Of a DNA stretch of 64,000 nucleotides, positions 1 through 8,259 are shown piece by piece (position 1 is the stretch's first letter; each line of letters starts with the position of its first letter). The notes under the pieces are model-generated. The model was not told the DNA's origin, did no database searches, and was given only the letters and a program-made list of their open reading frames with translations. The translations under genes and the position numbers were made by a program. Source of the DNA: Flexivirga aerilata (GTDB lineage Bacteria; Actinomycetota; Actinomycetes; Actinomycetales; Dermatophilaceae); contig NZ_JABENB010000002.1 in NCBI RefSeq assembly GCF_013002715.1, positions 496,001-560,000 on the forward strand, given 5' to 3'.

Positions 1-2
1 AC

Positions 3-563
3 GTCGCGCTCGCGGCCACCGCCGTCGGCGCGCACCTGGTGCACGTGTCGAGCGACGCGCTCTTCTCCGGCCGCCGTGCGTCGTATGACGAGAGCTGCGT
101 CCCGGACCCGATCACGCCCTACGGCGCGGCGAAGGCCGCCGCGGAGACCGCCGTGCGCGCGGTCGCGCCCACCGCGACCATCGCTCGCAGCAGCCTCGTG
201 CTCGGACCGGGGTCGCCGATGGAGAAGCTGGTGCACGACCTCATCGGCGGCGCCGACGGCGTGCTCTTCTCCGACGACGTGCGCTGCCCGGTGCACCGGT
301 CGGACTCCGCGGCCGCGCTGCTCGAGCTCGCCGGCGCCCGCCCGACCGGGATCTTCCACTGCGGCGGCGCGGATGCGGTGAGCCGGGTCGCCCTCGGCGA
401 GCTCATCGCGGCCCGCGACGGCCTCGACCTCACCGGGGTGCGGACCGGCTCCCGCCGCGATCTGCCCGAACCCGGGCCGATGGAGGTCCGCCTCGACTCG
501 CGCCGCACCCAGGCCGCCCTGCGCACCCGGTTGCGGGGTGCGCGGGAGTTCCTCGCGCCGTAG
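3..563 (+). CDS. RmlD-like NAD(P)-dependent reductase, 5' end outside window
   Basis: Only the C-terminal 186 residues are present; the frame is open from base 3 and the true start lies upstream. The visible part begins just before VHVSSDALFSG, which resembles the VxVSTDYVFDG strand of dTDP-4-dehydrorhamnose reductase (RmlD) and related extended short-chain dehydrogenases. It continues to PYGAAKAAAE, whose Tyr-x-x-x-Lys pair would be catalytic in this family. No rhamnose genes are visible next to it, so the substrate is unknown. It could equally be a general sugar-nucleotide epimerase or reductase. Family assignment is fairly sure, function is not. Confidence 0.65.
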   Translation, partial: VALAATAVGAHLVHVSSDALFSGRRASYDESCVPDPITPYGAAKAAAETAVRAVAPTATIARSSLVLGPGSPMEKLVHDLIGGADGVLFSDDVRCPVHRSDSAAALLELAGARPTGIFHCGGADAVSRVALGELIAARDGLDLTGVRTGSRRDLPEPGPMEVRLDSRRTQAALRTRLRGAREFLAP

Positions 564-588
564 CGCAGCCCGGTGACCGCGTCCGGCC

Positions 589-790
589 GCGACAAAAGTC
601 GACCCTCGGCATACGGACGCGCCGCGGTCAGCGCCGAGACCGGTGCGTCGCTATGCCGAGGGTCGAGAAACGCTCGGGATCCGGTCGCGCCCGACCGCCC
701 GCGACAAAAGTCGACCCTCGGCATACGAACGCGCCGTGTTCGCCGGCCAGACCGGCGCGTCGCTATGCCGAGGGTCGAGAAACGCTCGGG
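589..790. repeat. Two tandem 90-bp palindromic repeat units
   Basis: Units lie at 589-678 and 701-790, separated by 22 bp. They are nearly identical at both ends and differ mainly in the middle. Each starts GCGACAAAAGTCGACC and ends with GTCGAGAAACGCTCGGG. The arms TCGACCCTCGGCATA and its mirror TATGCCGAGGGTCGAG pair into a stem of about 15 bp or more. Short CGAC-AAAA-GTCG and CGAG-AAACG-CTCG hairpins flank the main stem, so each unit could fold into a three-stem structure. They fill most of the gap between the reductase and proA. They resemble REP/BIME-type or small non-autonomous elements; no further copy was noticed in this window. Confidence 0.85.
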
Positions 791-823
791 AAATGCTCGG
801 GACGCGGGCCGCACCCGGGCGTC

Positions 824-829
824 TAGGCT
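824..829 (+). promoter_or_regulatory. proA -10 hexamer (predicted leaderless start)
   Basis: TAGGCT ends exactly 7 nt before the proA ATG, so transcription would begin at or next to the start codon. No Shine-Dalgarno sequence is visible. The same hexamer at the same spacing precedes the genes at 2180 and 36800. Confidence 0.55.
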
Positions 830-836
830 GGACCGC

Positions 837-2126
837 ATGACCACGCTCGATCAGCCGGTGCTCACCGACGCCCGCAGCCGGGTCGACGCGGCCGGCCGGG
901 CCGGGCGGCGCGCCGCCAAGCAGCTCGCCCTGCTCACCCGGGCCGACAAGGACGCCGCGCTCACCGCGCTGGCCGACGCCCTGGTCGCCGCGACCGACCG
1001 CATCGTCGCCGCCAACGAGGCCGACCTCCTGCGCGGCCGCGGGGCCGGTATGCCGCAGGGCCTGCAGGACCGGCTCACGCTGACCCCCGAGCGCATCGCC
1101 GACATCGCCGGCGCCCTGCGCGCGCTCGCGGCGCTGCCGGACCCGGTCGGCGACGTGGTGCGCGGCTCGACCCTCGCCAATGGTTTGCAGCTGCGGCAGG
1201 TGCGGGTGCCGATGGGTGTGGTCGGGATGGTCTACGAGTCGCGGCCCAACGTCACCGTCGACGCCGCCGGGCTCGGCCTCAAGAGCGGCAACGCGATGAT
1301 CCTGCGCGGCGGTTCGGCGGCCGCCGACACCAACCGCGTCATCGTCGACGAGCTGCGCAAAGCCCTTGAGAAGCAAGGCATTGCGCCGGACGCAGTGCAG
1401 CTGCTCGACGGCGGCCACGAGGACGTCGACGCGCTGATCACCGCCCGCGGACTGGTCGACCTGGTGATCCCGCGCGGCAGCGACCGCCTCATCCAGGCCG
1501 TGGTGCAAGGCGCGACCGTGCCGGTCATCGAGACCGGCGTCGGCAACGTGCACGTCTACGTCGACTCCGCCGCCGACCTGCAGCAGGCGCTCGCCATCGC
1601 GCTCAACGCCAAGACCCACCGCCCCAGCGTCTGCAACGCCGCCGAGTCGCTGCTGGTGCACCGCGATGTCGCCGATACCTTCCTGCCGCAGATGTATGAC
1701 GCGCTGCGCGACGCCGGCGTGCGGTTGCACACCGACCCACGGTCGAGCGCCATCGCGGAGCGGGTCGGCACGGCATACGAACCGGCGACCGAGAGTGACT
1801 TCGCCACCGAATATCTCGACCTCGACGTGAGCGTCGGCGTGGTCGACGACCTCGCGGCCGCGATCGACCACATCGACCGCTACGGCTCGGGGCACACCGA
1901 GGTGATCGTGACGCAGGACCGCGCTGCGGCGCGGCGCTTCCAGGCGCAGGTCGACGCCGCGGTGGTGATGGTCAACGCGTCGTCGCGGTTCACCGACGGC
2001 GGCGAGTTCGGCTTCGGCGCCGAGATCGGCATCTCCACCCAGAAGCTGCACGCGCGCGGGCCGATGGGTCTGCAGGAGCTCACCAGCACCAAATGGCTCG
2101 TCGACGGGGACGGCCAGGTGCGATAG
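837..2126 (+). CDS. proA: Glutamate-5-semialdehyde dehydrogenase (gamma-glutamyl phosphate reductase)
   Basis: This 429-residue cytosolic enzyme reduces gamma-glutamyl phosphate to glutamate-5-semialdehyde with NADPH, the second step of proline synthesis. The length is normal for ProA. The catalytic cysteine lies near residue 266 in [16 protein letters not shown], and the family segments [17 protein letters not shown] and [22 protein letters not shown] are intact. The ATG at 837 is chosen because family similarity begins just after it and a TAGGCT -10 element lies 7 nt upstream; the longer open frame upstream runs through the palindromic repeats. proB is not in the window, although proA often sits near it. 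Identification is very secure. Confidence 0.97.
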   Translation: MTTLDQPVLTDARSRVDAAGRAGRRAAKQLALLTRADKDAALTALADALVAATDRIVAANEADLLRGRGAGMPQGLQDRLTLTPERIADIAGALRALAALPDPVGDVVRGSTLANGLQLRQVRVPMGVVGMVYESRPNVTVDAAGLGLKSGNAMILRGGSAAADTNRVIVDELRKALEKQGIAPDAVQLLDGGHEDVDALITARGLVDLVIPRGSDRLIQAVVQGATVPVIETGVGNVHVYVDSAADLQQALAIALNAKTHRPSVCNAAESLLVHRDVADTFLPQMYDALRDAGVRLHTDPRSSAIAERVGTAYEPATESDFATEYLDLDVSVGVVDDLAAAIDHIDRYGSGHTEVIVTQDRAAARRFQAQVDAAVVMVNASSRFTDGGEFGFGAEIGISTQKLHARGPMGLQELTSTKWLVDGDGQVR

Positions 2127-2166
2127 GAGGCGGTGAGGCGCGGTGAGCGACTCTCGTCATACCCGA

Positions 2167-2172
2167 TAGGCT
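2167..2172 (+). promoter_or_regulatory. -10 hexamer for the nadD operon (predicted leaderless start)
   Basis: TAGGCT stands 7 nt before the ATG at 2180, matching the proA arrangement. This would be the promoter of the run from the small membrane protein through nadD, rsfS and the two genes after them. Confidence 0.5.
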
Positions 2173-2179
2173 GCCCCGC

Positions 2180-2371
2180 ATGAAGTCGTCCCTGGTCAAC
2201 CTCGCAGCGGAGTCCACCGTGCCCAAGCTGGAGGAAAATCACCTGCCGATGCCGCACATCGTCTACGGCATCATCGCGATGGGCGTGTTCCTCGCGCTGC
2301 TGGGCCTGCTGTGGTCGTTCCGCAACACCGCCGCCAAGACCGCGTCGGCCGACGGGAAGTCGGAGCACTGA
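2180..2371 (+). CDS. Small single-pass membrane protein preceding nadD
   Basis: The 63-residue product has a polar N-terminus (about residues 1-25), one hydrophobic segment [19 protein letters not shown] at roughly 28-46, and a short polar Lys/Ser/His tail. It looks like a small inner-membrane protein of the type often annotated as hypothetical beside actinobacterial nadD. Its stop codon overlaps the likely nadD start, so the two are probably translationally coupled. High GC at third positions and a promoter immediately upstream support it as real. Function is unknown. Confidence 0.75.
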   Translation: MKSSLVNLAAESTVPKLEENHLPMPHIVYGIIAMGVFLALLGLLWSFRNTAAKTASADGKSEH

Positions 2372-2979
2372 CCACCCGCCTGGGGGTGATGGGCGGCACC
2401 TTCGATCCCATCCACCACGGCCACCTGGTCGCGGCGAGCGAGGTGCAGGCCCGACTCGGCCTCGACGAGGTCGTCTTCGTCCCCACCGGGCAGCCGTGGC
2501 AGAAGGCCGGCCGGGACGTCACGCCGGCCGAGCAGCGTTATCTGATGACGGTCATCGCCACCGCATCCAACCCACGCTTCACGGTCAGCCGGGTCGACAT
2601 CGACCGGCCCGGGCCGACCTACACCCTCGACACCCTGACCGATCTGCGGGCGCAGCGGCCGGACACCGAGATGTTCTTCATCACCGGCGCGGACGCGCTC
2701 GCCCAGATCCTCTCCTGGCGCGGTGTGGACCAGATGTGGCCGCTCGCCAACTTCATCGGCGTCACCCGCCCCGGGCACGAACTGTCCGACAAGGGTCTGC
2801 CGCGCGATCGGGTCAAACTCATGGAGGTGCCGGCGATGGCGATCAGCTCGACCGACGTGCGGCGCCGGGTCGCCGACGGGCAGCCGGTCTGGTATCTCGT
2901 GCCGGACGGCGTCGTGCAGTACATCGGCAAATATCAGCTCTACCGGCCGCAGGCCGAGACCGCAAAGGAAGACGTCTGA
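2368..2979 (+). CDS. nadD: Nicotinate-nucleotide adenylyltransferase
   Basis: NadD joins ATP and nicotinate mononucleotide to make deamido-NAD. The sequence carries the nucleotidyltransferase signature [15 protein letters not shown] near the N-terminus and the second motif [11 protein letters not shown] near the C-terminus, about 203 residues in all, a normal length. The start is unusual. The first family strand (RLGV) needs a start before the GTG/ATG at 2386-2391, and the best site is CTG at 2368, which overlaps the TGA of the preceding gene as CTGA. A GGGAAG lies about 10 nt upstream. An ATG at 2311 is possible but would add a non-family extension inside the previous gene. Function is secure, the start less so. 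Confidence 0.93.
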   Translation: MTTRLGVMGGTFDPIHHGHLVAASEVQARLGLDEVVFVPTGQPWQKAGRDVTPAEQRYLMTVIATASNPRFTVSRVDIDRPGPTYTLDTLTDLRAQRPDTEMFFITGADALAQILSWRGVDQMWPLANFIGVTRPGHELSDKGLPRDRVKLMEVPAMAISSTDVRRRVADGQPVWYLVPDGVVQYIGKYQLYRPQAETAKEDV

Positions 2980-2980
2980 C

Positions 2981-3337
2981 GTGGCAGCCACCACCCGCGC
3001 CATCGACCTGGCCAAGGCCGCGGCGGTTGCCGCCGAGGACAAGCTCGCGACCTCCGTGATCGCGATCGACGTGAGTGACCAACTGGCGCTCACCGACGTC
3101 TTCGTGGTCGCCGCCGGCGCCAACGACCGCCAGGTCAGCGCGATCGTCGACGCGGTCGAGGAGCGGCTGCATTCGTTGGGGGCCAAGCCGATTCGCCGGG
3201 AGGGTCAGCGTGAGGGTCGCTGGGTCCTGCTCGACTTCGGTGACATCGTGGTGCACGTCCAGCACGAGGAGGAGCGCGAGTTCTACGCGCTCGACCGGCT
3301 GTGGCGCGACTGCCCGGTGATCGACCTGGAGGCGTAA
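2981..3337 (+). CDS. rsfS: Ribosomal silencing factor RsfS
   Basis: This 118-residue protein binds ribosomal protein L14 and blocks subunit joining when nutrients are low. The family core is clear: VIAIDVSDQLALTDVFVVAAG, NDRQVSAIVDAVEE, the GQREGRWVLLDFGDIVVHVQH stretch (split here for length), and the EEEREFYALDRLWRD end. The GTG at 2981 follows nadD by one base and has an AAAGGAA ribosome-binding site. The nadD-rsfS pair is conserved in many bacteria. The next gene starts 3 bp after its stop, so it lies inside the operon. Confidence 0.95.
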   Translation: MAATTRAIDLAKAAAVAAEDKLATSVIAIDVSDQLALTDVFVVAAGANDRQVSAIVDAVEERLHSLGAKPIRREGQREGRWVLLDFGDIVVHVQHEEEREFYALDRLWRDCPVIDLEA

Positions 3338-3340
3338 CCC

Positions 3341-3958
3341 GTGACCGACGCCCCGCGCCGTCTGCTCGTATGGCGACACGGTGAGACCACCTACAACGCC
3401 GCCGGGCGATGGCAGGGGCAGTTCGACGCGCCGCTGTCCGAGCGCGGTCGCGAACAGGTGGCCACGGCGGCGAAACTCCTTGCGGCATACGGGCCTTCGC
3501 GGATCGTGGCGAGCGATCTGTCGCGCGCGGCGGACACCGGGCAGGCGCTCGCCGACGAGGCGGACATCCCGATCTCCTTCGACAAGCGCTTCCGTGAGGT
3601 CGACGTCGGCGACTGGTCGGGGCTGACCAGCGCCGAGGTGCGGGCCCGCACCGGCGACCTGCTCGATCGCATCGACGCGGGCGAGGACCTGCGACGCGGC
3701 GGCACCGGGGAGACGATCAGCGAACTCGCGGCCCGGGTCGAGCAGGGCGCGCTCGAGGTGGTGGCGCAGCTGGAACCGGGGGAGACCGTGGTGATCGCCT
3801 GCCACGGGATGACGTCCCGCACGCTGTGCGCGGCGCTCGTCGGGATGCCGCAGTATGTCGCGTGGACCAGCCTGCAAGGCATGAGCAACTGCCACTGGGC
3901 GGCGCTGCAGGAGCACGGCACCGGCTGGCGGATCGCCGGATGGAACCTGCCGCGATGA
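3341..3958 (+). CDS. Histidine phosphatase family protein (phosphoglycerate mutase-like)
   Basis: The 205-residue product opens with the RHG phosphohistidine motif in LLVWRHGETTYN (about residues 8-19) and has the second catalytic His in VVIACHGMTSRTL. It belongs to the branch-1 histidine phosphatase family. The conserved place after rsfS in actinobacteria suggests a housekeeping phosphatase and not glycolytic mutase. It starts with GTG 3 bp after rsfS, and its stop overlaps the next ATG (ATGA), so it is co-transcribed. A second paralogue in the cobalamin cluster (36800) is the better alpha-ribazole phosphatase candidate. The substrate cannot be told from sequence. Confidence 0.88.
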   Translation: MTDAPRRLLVWRHGETTYNAAGRWQGQFDAPLSERGREQVATAAKLLAAYGPSRIVASDLSRAADTGQALADEADIPISFDKRFREVDVGDWSGLTSAEVRARTGDLLDRIDAGEDLRRGGTGETISELAARVEQGALEVVAQLEPGETVVIACHGMTSRTLCAALVGMPQYVAWTSLQGMSNCHWAALQEHGTGWRIAGWNLPR

Positions 3959-4449
3959 GCCGCTCGAGGACGTCGCGCTTCGGCGAGCGCCGCCGCATCC
4001 CGCCGCAGTGGCTGGCGCGGGCGCTCAGCATCTACCCGCCGTTGCTGGGTGCGGGGATCCGGGTGGTGGAGTTTTCCGACGACTGGACCGTATGCCGCAC
4101 CCGGTTGCGCCTGACCCGCTGGAACCGCAACCAGCAGGGCACCGCGTTCGGCGGCTCGATCGGCTCGATGTCCGACGCGTTCTTCGCGATCCTGCTGATG
4201 AACCAGCTCGGTCCGGGTTACTACGTGTGGGATGCCAAGGCCGAGATCGACTACCGCAGTCCCGGCACGTCGACGGTCTACGGCCGCTTCGAGGTGCCGC
4301 GGGAGACCGCCGAGGCGATCCGCGCCGAGGCGGAGTCGGGCAGCAAGGTGCTGCACTGGTTCGAGACCGACCTGCTGCTGCGCGACGGCACCGTGGTCGC
4401 GCACGTGCGCCGGCAGGTCTACATCCGCAAGAAGCCCGAGGGCCGCTGA
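3955..4449 (+). CDS. DUF4442-type hotdog-fold protein (thioesterase-like)
   Basis: The 164-residue product has the hotdog-fold pattern of DUF4442 and YiiD-like putative thioesterases: NQQGTAFGGSIGSMSDAFF around residues 60-78, then WDAKAEIDYRSPG and a basic C-terminus (VYIRKKPEGR). The ATG overlaps the phosphatase stop as ATGA, so it is the last gene of the nadD operon. Related proteins are thought to act on acyl-CoA or fatty-acyl groups, but no catalytic test is possible from sequence. The gene at 63929 seems to belong to a similar family. Confidence 0.72.
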   Translation: MSRSRTSRFGERRRIPPQWLARALSIYPPLLGAGIRVVEFSDDWTVCRTRLRLTRWNRNQQGTAFGGSIGSMSDAFFAILLMNQLGPGYYVWDAKAEIDYRSPGTSTVYGRFEVPRETAEAIRAEAESGSKVLHWFETDLLLRDGTVVAHVRRQVYIRKKPEGR

Positions 4450-4478
4450 CCCGGTTTCTGCCGGCCGGTTCCTGCGGT

Positions 4479-4497
4479 TAGAGTTAGGCATACCTAA
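4479..4497 (+). promoter_or_regulatory. IdeR/DtxR iron box
   Basis: TAGAGTTAGGCATACCTAA matches the 19-bp actinobacterial DtxR/IdeR consensus TTAGGTTAGSCTAACCTAA at 14 positions by eye. It contains the perfect inverted repeat GTTAGG-CATA-CCTAAC (4482-4497 region). It ends 17 bp before the siderophore-interacting protein start, where iron-loaded repressor would block transcription. Confidence 0.75.
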
Positions 4498-4514
4498 CTT
4501 CAGGAGCTGACGGC

Positions 4515-5330
4515 ATGGCCCGTACCCCGCAGGACTTCCACGTCGTGGAGACCGTTTCGCTGAGCCCGCATTGTGTGCGGGTGTGGCTCGCCGGGGACGG
4601 CTTCGACGCGGTCGCCGCACGGCGTCATACGGATGCGTATGTGAAGCTGGTGTTCCTGGCGCCCGGCTTCGACTACCCGAAGCCGCTCGACCTGGACGTG
4701 GTGCGGGACAGCTTCCCGCCGGAGGCGCAGCCGGTGCTGCGCACCTACACGGTGCAGCAGGTGGACGACGAAAACCGCCGCATCGCAATCGATTTCGTGG
4801 TCCATGGTGACGAAGGTGTCGCGGGTCCGTGGGCGCTGGCGGCCAAGCCGGGCGATCCGGTCACGGTGCTCGGCCCGGGCGGCGCCTACAGCCCGCAGGC
4901 CGAGGTCGACTTCCACCTCTTCGTCGGCGACGAGACGGCGTTGCCGGCGATCAGCGCCGCGCTGCGTGCGCTGCCGGGGAGTGCGAGGGGCGCGATCTAC
5001 GTCGAGACCGCAGATGCCGCCGACGAGCGCGACCTGGATCGTCCGGAGGGCGTCTCGCTGACCTGGGTGCGCCGGGTCGGGGAGGACCATTCCGCGCTGT
5101 ATGACGCGGTCACGAGCGCCCCCTGGCCGGCCGGTGTCGTGCAGGTCTTCGTGCATGGCGAAGCCGAGCTGACGATGAAGCAGCTGCGGCCCTACCTGCG
5201 CAAGGATCGCGGTGTCCCGGCCGACCTGGCGTCGATCTCGGGCTACTGGCGGCACGGCCGCACCGAGGAGGGCTTCCGGCGCTGGAAGCGCGAACTCAAA
5301 CAGGCCGAGGAAGCCGCTCCCGTCGCGTGA
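4515..5330 (+). CDS. Siderophore-interacting protein (FAD-dependent ferric-siderophore reductase)
   Basis: The 271-residue protein belongs to the SIP/ViuB family, which uses FAD and NAD(P)H to reduce iron from siderophores in the cytoplasm. Domain order is a FAD-binding beta barrel (about residues 1-125, including the LRTYTVQQ flavin motif) and a SIP C-terminal nucleotide-binding domain (HLFVGDETALPAISAAL, then VFVHGEAELTMKQLRPYL and GYWRHGRTEEGFRRWK). The ATG has a CAGGAG site just upstream, and the iron box above it predicts derepression when iron is scarce. No siderophore synthesis or uptake genes are adjacent, so it probably serves as a stand-alone reductase. Confidence 0.92.
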   Translation: MARTPQDFHVVETVSLSPHCVRVWLAGDGFDAVAARRHTDAYVKLVFLAPGFDYPKPLDLDVVRDSFPPEAQPVLRTYTVQQVDDENRRIAIDFVVHGDEGVAGPWALAAKPGDPVTVLGPGGAYSPQAEVDFHLFVGDETALPAISAALRALPGSARGAIYVETADAADERDLDRPEGVSLTWVRRVGEDHSALYDAVTSAPWPAGVVQVFVHGEAELTMKQLRPYLRKDRGVPADLASISGYWRHGRTEEGFRRWKRELKQAEEAAPVA

Positions 5331-5348
5331 CCCGCGGCCGCACCCGAT

Positions 5349-5378
5349 TTGGTGGAGGCGAGCTGGATTGGCTAGAGT
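5349..5378 (+). promoter_or_regulatory. Candidate tRNA-Ala promoter
   Basis: TTGGTG (5349-5354) and TAGAGT (5373-5378) are separated by 18 bp and lie 39 bp upstream of the tRNA. They match sigma-70-type -35 and -10 elements reasonably well. Confidence 0.5.
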
Positions 5379-5417
5379 GTGTCGGTCGCCGCAGGTAGGT
5401 CGCGGCGCCCGTTTCAC

Positions 5418-5490
5418 GGGGCATTGGCGCAGTTGGTAGCGCGCTTCCATGGCATGGAAGAGGTCAGGAGTTCGAATCTCCTATGCTCCA
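5418..5490 (+). tRNA. tRNA-Ala (anticodon GGC)
   Basis: A 73-nt cloverleaf is readable. The acceptor GGGGCAT pairs with ATGCTCC; the D arm contains GCGCAGTTGGTAGCGC. The anticodon stem CTTCC/GGAAG encloses loop ATGGCAT with anticodon GGC, which reads GCC alanine codons. The T arm contains GGAGTTCGAATCTCC and the discriminator is A. The 3' CCA is not encoded. The tRNA borders the decayed mobile region that follows, a common insertion context, but no duplicated 3' end was found. Confidence 0.95.
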
Positions 5491-5517
5491 CTTTGTATGC
5501 CGTCTCACGACGTCTGC

Positions 5518-5550
5518 AAGGACCGAACCCTCAGGGAGGGTTCGGTCCTT
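5518..5550 (+). terminator. Rho-independent terminator after tRNA-Ala
   Basis: A perfect 15-bp inverted repeat (5518-5532 and 5536-5550) with a 3-nt loop is followed by GTTGCTTTT. It lies 28 bp after the tRNA and would end its transcript. Confidence 0.8.
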
Positions 5551-5757
5551 GTTGCTTTTGGGGTAGTTGCGGCTGGGGTCGAGGGTGAGTTGGCGGCTCA
5601 CGTGGCCGGTGGTGGCGTCGATGATGGTGATTTGAAGGTCTTGGACGAGCAGAATGACGCGGTGGCCGTTCCATGCCCGGTCGATGCCGATGTGGTGCAT
5701 TCGGCTGGCGTAACGCAGGGAGACGGTTCCTTCGCTGACTTTGTCGTGACGGACTGA
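5551..5757 (-). pseudogene. IS481-like transposase C-terminal remnant
   Basis: Read on the minus strand, this stretch encodes VRHDKVSEGTVSLRYA, then HHIGIDRAWNGHRVILL and VQDLQITIIDATTG, ending DPSRNYP. This is the typical C-terminus (after the DDE integrase core) of IS481/IS3-type transposases. The integrase core and N-terminal helix-turn-helix are missing, and similarity stops near 5757 just where an unrelated plus-strand remnant begins. It is a dead fragment. Exact IS name and ends cannot be set without a search. Confidence 0.75.
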
Positions 5758-5821
5758 CCTGTTCCCGCTTTCTCGGGCACCTGGACTGGGGTGATGATCG
5801 TCTCGGATTGGAGTGTGTGAG

Positions 5822-6108
5822 ATGCCTGCACCGAAGTCATCGGAGTTTCGGCAGCGTGCTGTGGAACTGGCGCCGGGGCCGTGCGAAGCCGGTCGTGCAG
5901 ATCGCGAAGGATCTGGGGATCAGCGAGTCGTGTTTGCGGTGGTGGATGGACCAGGCTGATGTCGATGACGGACATAAGCCGGGCTTGTTCAAGGATGAGC
6001 GCGCTGAGTTGGTCCGGCTACGTCGGGAGAATCGACGGCAGCCGATGGAGATCGAGATGCTCAAGCGCCAGCGCGTATATCGCGCAGGAGAACGTTCTCC
6101 CGCAATGA
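5822..6108 (+). pseudogene. IS3-family OrfA transposase remnant with frameshifts
   Basis: From the ATG at 5822 the reading is MPAPKSSEFRQRAVELA. The homology then moves to another frame (RAKPVVQIAKDLGISESCLR, WWMDQADVDDGHKPGL, DERAELVRLRRENRR, EIEMLKR) and again to a third frame for YIAQENVLPQ. Together these make an IS3-family OrfA with a helix-turn-helix near residues 20-45 and a leucine-zipper-like tail. At least two frameshifts inactivate it. The OrfB integrase that should follow is absent; about 260 bp of sequence with no recognisable gene follow (6109-6377). Confidence 0.78.
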
Positions 6109-6377
6109 CGTGCCCGGCGGTGGCGACATTAACCTTCAGAACCACGCCTCGCCCGCGGCATGATCAACCAACCACAACAGTCCGGGGAACCGGGTACAGG
6201 TCAAGGGACTTGCTGCCCGAATAGCTCGCTCGTTGTTGGTCCCACCGCGACGGACAACATGCGTCTGCGCTACTCCACGTTCCCTGGGCCGCGCCAGGCG
6301 CACCTATCCGCTCCCAATCTGTCCGGTCTCTCTGGCAGGCTCTGCCTAGAAGGCGGAAAGAATTCAGGAGTGTGACG

Positions 6378-8259
6378 TTGAAGGCAGATGCGTTGAGTCC
6401 TCGGCAGTTGTTCGACGGGAAGATGCACTACGAGATTCCGCCGTTTCAGCGACCGTACGTCTGGAACGAAGAGGACCAGTGGGCGCCGCTGTGGGCTGAC
6501 GTGATTCGCGTGGCTGAGAGCTATGTCGTTGCTGACGGCGCAGCTCCGATGGTCCCGCATCACTTCCTCGGAGCAGTCGTCTACGAGTCGAAGCCGCCCG
6601 TCGTTGGGGACGTTACTCGTCACCTCGTTATCGACGGCCAGCAGCGCACCACCACCCTCCAGCTCATGATCGACGCAGTTCAGGCGGTCGTCGAGGAGCG
6701 CGGGCATGAGTTGCTCGCCGAGGACCTTGAGGAACTCATTCTCAATCGATCCTCCGCCTTCCGTGGCAAGCCGGAGCGGTTCAAGCTGTGGCCCTCGAAG
6801 CACGACCGCAAGGCGTTCGCGCAGGCGATGGATCCGAAGGACGACTGGAGCGGCGAACACCGCATCTTGTCGGCACACAAGTTCTTTAGCGACGAGGCTC
6901 GCGCCTGGCTGACCGGAACGCCCGATGAAGACGGCAAGGTGTCGCCGGGCACGGAAGAACGGCGCGCTTCAGCTTTGTCGGCAACGCTTCGTGATGGTCT
7001 CTATATCGTTGCCATCAACCTGACGGGTCACGACGACTCCCAGCTGATCTTCGAGACCCTCAACGACCGGGGCACCCCGCTGCTGAAGGCTGATCTCATC
7101 AAGAACTGGGTCTTCCAACAGGGAGAGAAGGCGGGCGCGGATGTCGACGAATGGTCGGAGACGCATTGGGTCGACTTCGACGATGAGTGGTGGCGAGCCG
7201 AGATCGTGCAGGGTCGTCACCAGCGCTCGCGCATCGACATCTTCGTGCAGTACTGGCTGACCATGCGTCTGAGCGACGAGGTCAAGACCGAGCATGTATT
7301 CCGGATCTTCACCGAGCACGCCGCGCCATACATGAAGAGCGGCGACTCCGCCGATCAGCTCCTCAGCGAGTTCCGTAAGGATGCGGATACCTACCGCGCA
7401 CTTGCGAATCTCTCCGAGCAGAGTGCCCAGGGTTCGTTCTACAGTCGCGTCATCGAAACGATGGGGCTCGCAGCAACCAGCCCGCTGCTGCTTTGGCTGC
7501 TTTCCGACAACCATCAGGTTCCCGAAGACCAGGTCGTAACCGCGCTGGGAGCCCTGGAGAGCTGGGTGATTCGACGAACGCTTCTTCGGATGACCATGAA
7601 GGACGTTAACAAGACGATGGTCTCGATCCTCAAGCTGCTGGATAGGACCCCAGTTGACATCGCTGGCGAGACGGTCCGGAACTTCCTCGCGGCTCAGCGG
7701 GCCGACGTCGCTGAGGCTCTACGGCAACGTCGCTCAGTATCGGCTGCGTGTGATCCTGGCGGCCTTGGAGCGAAAGCTGCGGACGGACTTCCACGAGAAC
7801 GTCACGCTGCCGGACAAGTTGGAGATCGAGCACGTCATGCCGCAGGGCTGGCAGGCGCACTGGAATCCGGAGCCGCGCTTGTCGCCTGAGGAGGCCGCCG
7901 ACAGGGATCGTCGGGTACATACCCTCGGGAACCTGACGCTTGTCGCGAAGAGCCTGAACGGCTCGTTGTCCAACCGGCCGTGGACCGACTCTGAGGCTTC
8001 GTCGATGAAGGTCGGCGGAGAGGCTGGGCGGGGCAAGCGCAGCCTGCTTGAGAAGTACAGCCTCCTCGTGCTCTCCAAGGACCTCATCCACGAACATCCG
8101 AGTGCATGGACGGACGCCGACATCGAAGCGCGCTCAGCCAAGTTGACCGACCATATCTGCGAGCTGTGGTCGGGACCGCCCACCGACGTCGAGCCGATCG
8201 AGGAGATCGAGGAAGTCCGTGGACCGGGCTCGACCACAACCCACTCGCACGTCGAGTAA
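6378..8259 (+). pseudogene. DUF262/DUF1524 (GmrSD-like) gene, frameshifted near 7700
   Basis: The N-terminal part is a DUF262 ParB-like NTPase domain (QRPYVWNEEDQW near residue 25, IDGQQRTTTLQLMIDAV near residue 80, LNDRGTPLLKADLIKN near residue 230). The C-terminal part is a DUF1524 His-Me-finger nuclease (LEIEHVMPQGW and HTLGNLTLV). This pairing occurs in GmrSD type IV restriction systems, which cut modified phage DNA. The two halves are in different frames; the switch falls near 7700-7715, between FLAAQRADVAEA and RLYGNVAQYRLR. Family members seem to have extra residues here, so a small deletion is likely. TTG at 6378 has CAGGAG 7 nt upstream; GTG at 6372 is the alternative. Whether it is dead or a sequencing error is undecided. 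Confidence 0.8.

Noticed and set aside
573..836. Extension of proA upstream through the palindromic repeats
   Set aside because: Repeats encode no family sequence, and ProA starts normally at the ATG behind the TAGGCT element.
2311..2388. ATG at 2311 as the nadD start
   Set aside because: It would add about 19 basic, non-family residues read out of frame inside the preceding gene; the CTG overlap fits the family N-terminus better.
7690..7720. Programmed ribosomal frameshift in the DUF262/DUF1524 gene
   Set aside because: No slippery sequence or downstream pseudoknot is apparent, and residues seem to be missing at the junction.
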